From the NCBI GenBank assembly GCA_018646825.1, contig JABGUA010000186.1, positions 1-23,422 of the forward strand: a stretch of DNA of 23,422 nucleotides, read 5' to 3'. Positions 16,623-22,790 of the stretch are shown in pieces. This DNA comes from Piscirickettsiaceae bacterium (GTDB lineage: Bacteria > Pseudomonadota > Gammaproteobacteria > Nitrosococcales > Methylophagaceae). Under the pieces are notes generated by a model. The model was not told where the DNA came from, did no database searches, and worked only from the letters and a program-made list of their open reading frames with translations. Positions within the stretch are counted from its first letter, which is position 1. Each line of letters starts with the position of its first letter. A program made the translations under genes and the position numbers.

Positions 16623-17098
16623 TGCGAATTGGACATGGTTATGACGTACATCGCTTTTGTGAAGGTCGGCCATTAATTCTTGGTGGTGTTAGGGTGCCGT
16701 ATCGTCATGGCCTAGAAGCGCATTCAGATGGTGATGTGTTAATTCATGCGATATGTGATGCGTTATTAGGAGCTGCTGGCCTTTGGGATATAGGACATCA
16801 CTTTCCAGATACTGATGAAGACTTTAAAGATATAGACAGTCGGGTGTTATTACGTCGCGTTGTGCAAGATGTTTATAAACAAGGCTGGAAAGTGAGTAAT
16901 ATCGACAGTACAGTGATCGCACAGGCGCCGAAACTGGCGGCGTTTATTCCCGAGATGCGAGATATACTTGCTGCAGATTGTGCGATTACTATTTCTGCAA
17001 TGAATGTGAAAGCAACGACAACGGAGTCATTAGGGTTTACTGGCCGTAAAGAGGGCATTGCTGCCCATGCCGTGGCTTTGTTAGCCCCTGTCGTCTAG
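16622..17098 (+). CDS. ispF: 2-C-methyl-D-erythritol 2,4-cyclodiphosphate synthase
   Basis: A 158-residue zinc enzyme, the usual family length. It cyclises CDP-methylerythritol 2-phosphate with release of CMP in the MEP pathway. Metal ligands sit in RIGHGYDVHRF near the N-terminus; EAHSDGDVLIHAICDALLGA, DIGHHFPDTD, and the C-terminal TTTESLGFTGRKEGIAAHAV are all present. The start is the ATG at 16622, which overlaps the ispD stop by one base and follows AAGGAG by 7 bases. An upstream in-frame extension to 16589 has no family match. truD follows after 7 bases. The gene is intact and coupled to ispD. Confidence 0.97.
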   Translation: MRIGHGYDVHRFCEGRPLILGGVRVPYRHGLEAHSDGDVLIHAICDALLGAAGLWDIGHHFPDTDEDFKDIDSRVLLRRVVQDVYKQGWKVSNIDSTVIAQAPKLAAFIPEMRDILAADCAITISAMNVKATTTESLGFTGRKEGIAAHAVALLAPVV

Positions 17099-17105
17099 TA
17101 AGACC

Positions 17106-18161
17106 ATGCGTGAGTTTGATTTTTCGGCATTAAGCCGACTTAATGCGTCAGCGTCAGTGTGCTCTGCATCGATTCGTGAGCAAGTCGATTATTTCCAAGT
17201 TAATGAAAAACTGCCTTTTGAACCAGATGGCGAAGGAGGGCACGTTTGGTTGTCGATTCAAAAGCGTGGCATGAATACGGATTGGGTTGCTAAATTGCTA
17301 GCTGAATTTTCTCAAGTCCCTCCTGTTGATATTGGCTATGCCGGTTTGAAAGATCGTCATGCTGTTACAACACAATGGTTTAGTGTCAAGACAGAAGGCA
17401 AAGTCGAGCCTGATTGGGCCCTGTTCGAGCAAGAAGGCATTGAGATTGTCCAGCAAACGCGGCATGGTAAAAAATTAAAGCGTGGTGTGTTGGAAGGGAA
17501 TTGGTTTACATTGCGGTTAACTGATTGTCAGGGTGATAAAATGCTTTGGCAAGAGTCACTCGAATTTATTCAAAATCAAGGTGTACCAAATTATTTTGCT
17601 GAACAACGCTTTGGGCATAATGGTAATAATTTAGCCCGAGTTGATCATTGGTTTTCTACTGGCAGAGCACCGAAGAAAAGAAATCAGAAAAGTATTTATT
17701 TATCAGCGGCCCGATCTTGGTTGTTTAATTTAGTGTTGAATGAACGGTTAGGACAAGCGAATTGGAATCGTTATTTGCAGGGCGATGTGATGTTGTTATC
17801 AGGTACTAAGGGCAGTGTGTTTCATGTTGATCATGAAGATGCAACGATACAACCTCGATTAGACACGATGGATATTCATCCGACGGGCCCAATGTGGGGT
17901 AAGGGGCAAGCCATTGTCTCAGAAGGGTGTTTGGCTTTGGAACAGGCCGCGCTGTCAGATTGGCAAGACTGGCAGGTCGGGTTAGAGCGTGCAGGATTGG
18001 TGCAAAGCAGACGCGCGTTGCGTTTATTTCCTCAAGACTTTGAATGGCAATTTTTAGAAAACAACGCGTTAAGCTTACGTTTCTTTTTGCCGTCAGGATG
18101 TTATGCGACGGCTGTGATGCGTGAGTTAGCCGTGATTACTGATGTCAGTCATAAGCAATAG
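17106..18161 (+). CDS. truD: tRNA pseudouridine(13) synthase
   Basis: A 351-residue enzyme (E. coli: 349) that isomerises U13 of tRNA-Glu to pseudouridine. The catalytic aspartate is Asp83 in GYAGLKDRHAVTTQWFSV. Other segments are EKLPFEPDGEGGHVWL, KRGMNTDWVAKLLAEF, GVPNYFAEQRFGHNGNNL (TRUD insertion boundaries) and the C-terminal RRALRLFPQDFEW followed by LRFFLPSGCYATAVMREL. It is the last gene of the plus-strand run; its stop is 2 bases from the stop of the convergent nadC. In E. coli surE follows truD, but not here. Confidence 0.96.
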   Translation: MREFDFSALSRLNASASVCSASIREQVDYFQVNEKLPFEPDGEGGHVWLSIQKRGMNTDWVAKLLAEFSQVPPVDIGYAGLKDRHAVTTQWFSVKTEGKVEPDWALFEQEGIEIVQQTRHGKKLKRGVLEGNWFTLRLTDCQGDKMLWQESLEFIQNQGVPNYFAEQRFGHNGNNLARVDHWFSTGRAPKKRNQKSIYLSAARSWLFNLVLNERLGQANWNRYLQGDVMLLSGTKGSVFHVDHEDATIQPRLDTMDIHPTGPMWGKGQAIVSEGCLALEQAALSDWQDWQVGLERAGLVQSRRALRLFPQDFEWQFLENNALSLRFFLPSGCYATAVMRELAVITDVSHKQ

Positions 18162-18163
18162 TC

Positions 18164-19006
18164 TTAAATAAATCGCATAGAAAGGTCGATGGCTTTAATG
18201 TCTTTGGTTAGGCTGCCAACTGAAATGCGATCAACGCCTGTTTCTGCAATAGGTCTGACAGTGTCAAGATTAACGTTGCCTGACGCTTCTAATTTGGCTT
18301 GGCCTTGATTGAGTCTAACGGCCTTCCTTAAAGCGGGAATATCGAAATTATCAAGTAGGATGATATCGGCTTTGCCTGCTAATGCTTGTTCCATTTCCGT
18401 GAAATTTTCGACTTCAACTTCAACGGGAATACCAGGGTGTAATTGATGGGCTAAGGTAATAGCTGCCTTGACTGAGCCAGCGGCATTGATGTGGTTCTCT
18501 TTGATTAAAATACCATCATAAAGCCCAACCCTATGGTTGTAACAGCCGCCACATCGCACAGCATATTTCTGAGCGAGTCGATAACCGGGAATCGTTTTTC
18601 GTGTATCGAGCACTTGTACATCAAGACCTACGACTTCTTGTGCGTATTGTTGGCATAAGCTTGATGTGGCAGATAAGGTCTGTAAGAAATTCATTGCAGT
18701 ACGTTCAGCAGTGAGTAAGGTGCGTGCTGGGCCGGTTAAGGTACACATAATACTGTCTGTAGGGAGGCGATCCCCGTCGTCAAAGTGCCAATCTACCTTG
18801 ATGCTAGCATCAACTTGTTGAAAGACTTCATTTGCCCATGCTTGGCCACATAAGGTTGCAGGCTCTCTGTTTAGAATTTTTGCAGTGGCAAGTGTTGTTA
18901 ATGGAATGAGATCGGCAGTGAGATCTTGTTGACCGATGTCTTCCTCCAGTGCTAATTTGACTTGTGAAGAGATAAGATCTGCTGGCACAGTATTTTTTAA
19001 TGTCAT
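18164..19006 (-). CDS. nadC: Nicotinate-nucleotide pyrophosphorylase (quinolinate phosphoribosyltransferase)
   Basis: A 280-residue enzyme of de novo NAD synthesis. It converts quinolinate and PRPP to nicotinate mononucleotide with loss of CO2. Motifs: LALEEDIGQQDLTADLIP, ERTAMNFLQTLSATSS, LDTRKTIPGYRLAQKYAVRC, GGCYNHRVGLYDGILIKENH, PVEVEVENFTEMEQAL, IILLDNFD, LEASGNVNLDTVR and the C-terminal ETGVDRISVGSLTKDIKAID. The ATG at 19006 is preferred because it gives the family's N-terminal spacing. The frame extends to a GTG at 19054 with an atypical N-terminus. It is transcribed divergently from ampD, an arrangement common in gammaproteobacteria, and converges on truD. Confidence 0.96.
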   Translation of the reverse strand: MTLKNTVPADLISSQVKLALEEDIGQQDLTADLIPLTTLATAKILNREPATLCGQAWANEVFQQVDASIKVDWHFDDGDRLPTDSIMCTLTGPARTLLTAERTAMNFLQTLSATSSLCQQYAQEVVGLDVQVLDTRKTIPGYRLAQKYAVRCGGCYNHRVGLYDGILIKENHINAAGSVKAAITLAHQLHPGIPVEVEVENFTEMEQALAGKADIILLDNFDIPALRKAVRLNQGQAKLEASGNVNLDTVRPIAETGVDRISVGSLTKDIKAIDLSMRFI

Positions 19007-19115
19007 GTCGGTGTCGATAATAGCCAAATAAAGAAGGGTAACGGTTGGTGACACAATTTTCTATCTTTTTAATATTTTGTACACGGGTTAATGTGATTTT
19101 TAGGTTGGGTTAGAC

Positions 19116-19679
19116 ATGAAGCTGAAACAACAAACTGGGTTGATTGATGGTGTGCCCTACAGGAGCTCGCCTAATCAAGATGGGCGTCCTGATAACAATG
19201 ATATTAGTGGTATCGTTATCCATAATATCAGCTTGCCACCGGGTGAGTTCGGCGGGGGATGGATAGATGATTTATTTATGAATCAATTAGATCCTAGTGC
19301 TCATCCATATTTTGAACAGATCGTTGGTATGGCAGTCTCTGCTCATGTATTGATTAGACGTGATGGTGAAGTGGTGCAGTATGTGCCATTTCACCAACGG
19401 GCTTGGCATGCAGGAAAATCAAATTGGGATGGTCGTGAATCGTGTAATGATTTTACGATAGGCATTGAACTAGAAGGCTGTGATGAACAGTATTTTGAAG
19501 CTGTGCAGTATGAACAGCTAGCTGAGCTTGTCTTGTTATTATGTGAAACTTATCCCTTAATTACAAAAGCACAGCTCAAAGGTCATAGCCAGATTTCACC
19601 AGGACGTAAGACGGACCCGGGCCCTTATTTTGATTGGGAAAGGTTGTATGGGTTATTGATTACCCATTCTGATGATTGA
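19116..19679 (+). CDS. ampD: 1,6-anhydro-N-acetylmuramoyl-L-alanine amidase AmpD
   Basis: A 187-residue cytosolic zinc amidase (E. coli: 183) that cuts the stem peptide from 1,6-anhydroMurNAc in peptidoglycan recycling. The zinc ligands are visible at near-family numbering: His36 in IVIHNISLPPGEFGG, His157 in KGHSQISPG and Asp167 in RKTDPGPYFDW; Lys165 matches the catalytic lysine. VSAHVLIRRDGEVVQYVPF, RAWHAGKSNWDGRESCNDFT and IGIELEGCD are also typical. No signal peptide is present. It pairs functionally with nagZ at 1848. A role in beta-lactamase regulation would need an AmpR-type regulator, and none is in the window. Confidence 0.97.
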   Translation: MKLKQQTGLIDGVPYRSSPNQDGRPDNNDISGIVIHNISLPPGEFGGGWIDDLFMNQLDPSAHPYFEQIVGMAVSAHVLIRRDGEVVQYVPFHQRAWHAGKSNWDGRESCNDFTIGIELEGCDEQYFEAVQYEQLAELVLLLCETYPLITKAQLKGHSQISPGRKTDPGPYFDWERLYGLLITHSDD

Positions 19680-19796
19680 GCCTTTTATTCTCTGATGTTT
19701 TGGTTATTAATTTGACCATTCTTTGATTCAGTTCAATTCTCGCGTAATGATCTTTGGTTATAGTAGTCCTTCACCAATACAGGACACCTTATTATT

Positions 19797-20630
19797 ATGC
19801 AGCCAGCGTTAGAGCTACTCTTTAGTCATATTGATGACATCCCACGCGTCCCTGAGGTCGTAAAAACATTATTAGACCAAGTAAGCGATCCTGATATTGA
19901 CTTCAAAGCAGTGGCCAGCAATATTGAGAAAGAGCAGGTACTGGCGATTAAAGTCTTGCGTAATGTTAACTCTGCTCATTTCGGGTTGAGAAAAAGAGTG
20001 AGTTCTATTCAAGAAGCGTTGACTATTTTGGGCATGCACGAAATTCGTAAATTAGTGATCGTCACTGGGCTAGCTGAGACATTGCCTTATTTACCCAATA
20101 TTGACCTTAATGACTTTTGGCAAGATAGTTTTCGCACGGCGAGTTACGCAAAATGGATTGCCGAACAGGCTCAGTTAGGTCATAGCGAGATGATTTTTAC
20201 GGCTGGTTTGATCTATGACCTCGGTACTATATTGATCCACCTTGGTGAACCTGATGCAGCCAGTGATATCACAGAGGCGGTTTACCAGGGCCAAGATCGT
20301 CTTGATAGTGAACGCCAATACCTTGGCTTTACTAGTCATGAGGCGTGTGCAGAGCTTTGTCGCCAATGGCAATTCCCAGAAGAATTGATTAATACGGTCG
20401 AAAAATCAGGGGAGCCAATGGCGTATAGCCAGTTGTCGCTGTCAGCTTGTGCTGTCCATGTCGCGCGCTATGTCAGTCAATCAACTTACAGCGATGAAGG
20501 TGAAGACGTGTTACTACAGACATTTCCAATGCAGGAATGGCAAAAATTAGGCTTAGATAAAAATAGTATTCTAAGTAGTATGGCGACGATGTCGAAATCA
20601 GAAACAGGGTTGGATGGTTTGCTTGATTAA
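19797..20630 (+). CDS. HDOD-domain signalling protein
   Basis: A 277-residue protein whose residues about 10–210 form an HDOD domain, a relative of the HD phosphohydrolase domain that lacks the canonical metal site. The start LLFSHIDDIPRVPEVVKTLL and the segment ISPN-like EKEQVLAIKVLRNVNSAHFG are typical, as are RVSSIQEALTILGMHEIRKL, DFWQDSFRTASYAKWIAEQA and the helix HSEMIFTAGLIYDLGTILIH. HDOD proteins are regulators whose partners vary (motility, c-di-GMP signalling, stress); no second domain is visible to narrow this. It stands alone, 117 bases after ampD, with AGGAC about 10 bases upstream of its ATG. A TATAGT at 19759–19764 could be a -10 box, though no matching -35 was found. Confidence 0.9.
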   Translation: MQPALELLFSHIDDIPRVPEVVKTLLDQVSDPDIDFKAVASNIEKEQVLAIKVLRNVNSAHFGLRKRVSSIQEALTILGMHEIRKLVIVTGLAETLPYLPNIDLNDFWQDSFRTASYAKWIAEQAQLGHSEMIFTAGLIYDLGTILIHLGEPDAASDITEAVYQGQDRLDSERQYLGFTSHEACAELCRQWQFPEELINTVEKSGEPMAYSQLSLSACAVHVARYVSQSTYSDEGEDVLLQTFPMQEWQKLGLDKNSILSSMATMSKSETGLDGLLD

Positions 20631-20723
20631 AACATAGGCGCCACTGTTTTTCTGTTGATAGTCTTTGGTAAGGGAGACAGATTTATTTTTGAGTTAAATA
20701 GAGCTTGAGTTCTAGTTCTAAAG

Positions 20724-20746
20724 AAGGAGCAGTTATGCCAAGGTGA
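20724..20746 (+). other. Strong ribosome binding site before a three-codon frame
   Basis: AAGGAG (20724–20729) precedes an ATG at 20735 by 5 bases, but the frame stops after Met-Pro-Arg at TGA (20744–20746). Two more purine-rich, SD-like stretches follow (20745–20751 and about 20781–20794). The gap 20631–20810 otherwise holds no gene or clear hairpin. It could be a minimal leader frame, a remnant of a lost gene start, or chance. Confidence 0.2.
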
Positions 20747-20810
20747 GGAGGCCGACTAAATTAATATCGGATCGCCAATGATAGGGGGAGTGAGGAATAT
20801 AACAATCAAG

Positions 20811-21119
20811 CTAGCTGTTCCTTTGAACCTTTGGAAGCTTTTTATAAAGCCTAGCAAATTTTATTCGTTTTAGAATGGTGCTCAATACAAGATTGAATAG
20901 GATTGGCATGATAATGATGACGGCGGTCAGAGCAAGCCCGAATAAAAAGGTCGCAGCAAGATTCCAGCGGTTAAATAGAATCGTCATTAAAACCATCATT
21001 AAACATGCCGTGGCCACACCGGTCAAAAACAGAACGATTTGAACAGAAATACGGTTCAAAGAACGAAGCTGCTTATAACGCTTACCTGATATTGAAGAAT
21101 AATCGAACTTCACATTCAC
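20811..21119 (-). CDS. Small two-helix membrane protein of unknown function
   Basis: An open frame of 102 residues that I do not recognise. It has a basic N-terminal stretch (SGKRYKQLRSLNR), two hydrophobic helices of membrane-spanning length (about residues 26–49, IVLFLTGVATACLMMVLMTI; and about 55–81, FLFGLALTAVIIIMPILFNL) and a strongly basic tail (KRIKFARLYKKLPKVQRNS). Both termini are therefore predicted cytosolic. The start is a GTG, with AAGG 8 bases upstream. The hydrophobic pattern argues for a real gene rather than noise, but length, start codon and the lack of a known family keep confidence moderate. Its start overlaps the end of a short upstream frame by GTGA, as in a coupled operon. 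Confidence 0.55.
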   Translation of the reverse strand: MNVKFDYSSISGKRYKQLRSLNRISVQIVLFLTGVATACLMMVLMTILFNRWNLAATFLFGLALTAVIIIMPILFNLVLSTILKRIKFARLYKKLPKVQRNS

Positions 21120-21257
21120 ATCACTGACCTTGTCACCTTGATGCCAGACTCTTTAATCTCGTCAATAAAAGCCCTACGTCCAGATGGTCATCCGGAATCT
21201 GACCCGTGTTAGGGCAAGTTCTCACCACAATATACTATGATGGAGATGCTCAGCCAT
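21116..21257 (-). pseudogene. Possible decayed small coding sequence upstream of the membrane protein
   Basis: Three short minus-strand stretches in different frames read protein-like in succession: MAEHLHHSILW from 21257, VRTCPNTGQIPDDHLDVG from 21225, and GRRAFIDEIKESGIKVTRSV ending at a TGA at 21116–21118. That last stop overlaps the GTG of the 102-residue gene (GTGA). Two indels would fuse them into a protein of about 50 residues. I do not recognise a family, and stretches this short can look protein-like by chance. Confidence 0.2.
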
Positions 21258-21440
21258 TGACAACGATTACTTATCATTTTGAGTAATAAACTCCTACCTG
21301 ATTTTAAGATGAAAAAATCAATGAGGTCAAAGTGATTGATTGCAATCAGTCTAGGCTTTGTTGGTTGCTGGATAGCTTGATAATAAAAAAGGCCATATCT
21401 AAACTTTAGATATGGTCTTTCCTTTGTCCGGTGTTTAAGT
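21120..21440. other. Intergenic region with little recognised content
   Basis: This stretch of about 320 bases separates the two-helix protein from the FKBP gene. It holds the possible decayed coding sequence (21116–21257), a minor inverted repeat GGTCA/TGACC (21186–21190 and 21200–21204), and the FKBP terminator at its right end. From about 21258 to 21384 I see no gene, strong promoter or repeat. Confidence 0.6.
21385..21417 (-). terminator. Rho-independent terminator of the FKBP gene
   Basis: On the minus strand a stem formed by GACCATATCTAAA (21417–21405) and TTTAGATATGGCC (21403–21391), near-perfect with one wobble pair, is followed by six T (21390–21385). It begins 24 bases after the FKBP stop codon. 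The plus-strand side has only a weak T run, so it mainly serves the minus strand. Confidence 0.88.
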
Positions 21441-22115
21441 TTATTTAGTGATAGAGACTAACTCAATATCAAACATCAATGTTTCGTTTGGACCAATGAT
21501 GTTACCGATACCACGGTCGCCGTAGGCTAAGTTTGCTGGAATGACCAACTGCCACTTCGCACCCTCTTTCATCATTGGTAAAGCTTCTTGCCAGCCTTTG
21601 ATGACACCAGAGACAGGGAATGTTGCTGGTTCGCCACGTTCGATTGAGCTGTCGAAAACAGTACCATCTAATAATTTCCCAGTGTAATGAGCGATGACTT
21701 TATCTTCAGATGTCGGCGATTTTCCTTTGCCTTTTTCGATAATCTTGTACTGCAAGCCTGTTGCAGTGACAACAACGCCTTTCTCTTTGGCATTTTTTGC
21801 TAGGAAGTTATTCGCTTCCTTTTGTTTTTTTGCTGCAATCTCTGCCATTTCAGACTGTTTTTTCTGTTGGTAGTCTTGGACTAGCTTTTGAGCAGTCGCT
21901 TGGTCGATTTGCGGCTTGTTGCCTTCCATCATGTCTTTGATGCCAGCAGAAAGGGCATCCATTTCAAGGTCTAGGCCTTCGGCTTTAAGACCTTGGCCCA
22001 CTTGGATACCGAAGATGTAGCTCAGTTTTTGTTTGTCAGTCTCTAAGTCAGCAGCGCTAACAAGGGCTGGACCTGATAATAAAAATGGCAAAAGAGCGAG
22101 CGTTTTGAATTTCAT
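21441..22115 (-). CDS. Exported FKBP-type peptidyl-prolyl isomerase (Mip/FklB-like)
   Basis: Protein of 224 residues. A signal peptide (MKFKTLALLPFLLSGPALVS, cleavage expected near SAA) directs it to the periplasm. Residues about 25–115 are the helical FKBP N-terminal dimerisation region (KLSYIFGIQVGQGLKAEGLD, then a long charged helix rich in Lys, Glu and Gln). Residues about 120–222 are the FKBP catalytic domain: GLQYKIIEKGKGKSP, VIAHYTGKLLDGTVFDSS, GVIKGWQEALPMMKEGAKW and PANLAYGDRGIG. Such proteins catalyse proline cis–trans isomerisation and act as folding chaperones in the envelope. An AGGGA lies about 9 bases upstream of the ATG, and a terminator follows. It is divergent from the Suf regulator gene. 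fkpA, fklB or mip cannot be decided by eye. Confidence 0.94.
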   Translation of the reverse strand: MKFKTLALLPFLLSGPALVSAADLETDKQKLSYIFGIQVGQGLKAEGLDLEMDALSAGIKDMMEGNKPQIDQATAQKLVQDYQQKKQSEMAEIAAKKQKEANNFLAKNAKEKGVVVTATGLQYKIIEKGKGKSPTSEDKVIAHYTGKLLDGTVFDSSIERGEPATFPVSGVIKGWQEALPMMKEGAKWQLVIPANLAYGDRGIGNIIGPNETLMFDIELVSITK

Positions 22116-22243
22116 GTAGCAGCTTCCCTAAGTTATATAAATGCATATTTAATGACGGTGTGTTGCATAGTCAGGCAACGACACGAAAAGTTCACGGCAG
22201 CTATTCTCTCATAAATTGATTGATAAATAACCCCGTGTGTTAC

Positions 22244-22272
22244 TTGGTTATTATTTCAATTGGGACTATAAT
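22244..22272 (+). promoter_or_regulatory. Sigma-70 promoter of the suf operon
   Basis: TTGGTT (22244–22249) is spaced 17 bases from a perfect TATAAT (22267–22272). The -10 lies in the spacer of the palindrome at 22258–22282. Transcription would start near 22279, giving a short leader that carries AGAGGG ahead of the ATG at 22296. Confidence 0.7.
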
Positions 22273-22282
22273 GGTCCCAATT
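22258..22282. promoter_or_regulatory. Palindromic operator over the suf -10 box
   Basis: Perfect 9-base arms AATTGGGAC (22258–22266) and GTCCCAATT (22274–22282) flank a 7-base spacer that contains the -10 TATAAT. Rrf2-family regulators bind dyad-symmetric sites of about this size, and this one sits 13 bases before the regulator gene, so autorepression is the natural reading. The DNA feature is seen; the binding protein is inferred. Confidence 0.7.
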
Positions 22283-22295
22283 AAGAGGGCGTGAC

Positions 22296-22790
22296 ATGTT
22301 ACGTATGGGAAAACTGACAGATTATGGCATCGTTTTGATGAGTTACCTGGCTGAGAATACGCGGTTACATCACAATGCGCAGACTTTAGCCGATGCTGTA
22401 CGTATGCCATTACCGACAGTGAGAAAGGTACTTAAAGCTTTATCTCAAAGTGGATTGTTGAATTCTGAACGCGGTGCACATGGTGGTTATAGTTTGGCTA
22501 AGCCGGCTGATGCGATCTCAATTGCAGAAGTGATTACTGCGATTGAAGGGCCGATAGCCTTGACTGAATGTGTTAGTACAGAAAGTCATTGTGATCAGGA
22601 AGTTCATTGTGTTGTTCAGACGAACTGGGAACGAATCAATAGTGCGGTAACTCACGCATTAGATGAAGTGAAATTATCGGATATGCTCGTCCATCAAGCC
22701 CATGTTGATGGTGTGAGCCCAATCCATTTTTATTCCTCTGTGCCACAGAGTGACTTAGTAACAAAACAGGATGGTGAACTCCATGGCTGA
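22296..22790 (+). CDS. Rrf2-family SUF system Fe–S assembly regulator
   Basis: Protein of 164 residues. The N-terminal winged helix-turn-helix has MGKLTDYGIVLMSYLA, LADAVRMPLPTVRKVLKAL and the wing LLNSERGAHGGYSLAKPADA. Three cysteines, Cys92, Cys99 and Cys105 (ECVSTESHCDQEVHC), sit almost exactly where E. coli IscR has its cluster ligands (92, 98, 104), so it can be expected to hold an Fe–S cluster. It matches the Rrf2 subgroup that heads suf operons in Xanthomonas and relatives, rather than IscR of an isc operon, because sufB follows directly with an 8-base overlap. Cluster state probably decides DNA binding at the palindrome upstream. MGKLTDYG at 22305 is a possible second start. Confidence 0.93.
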   Translation: MLRMGKLTDYGIVLMSYLAENTRLHHNAQTLADAVRMPLPTVRKVLKALSQSGLLNSERGAHGGYSLAKPADAISIAEVITAIEGPIALTECVSTESHCDQEVHCVVQTNWERINSAVTHALDEVKLSDMLVHQAHVDGVSPIHFYSSVPQSDLVTKQDGELHG

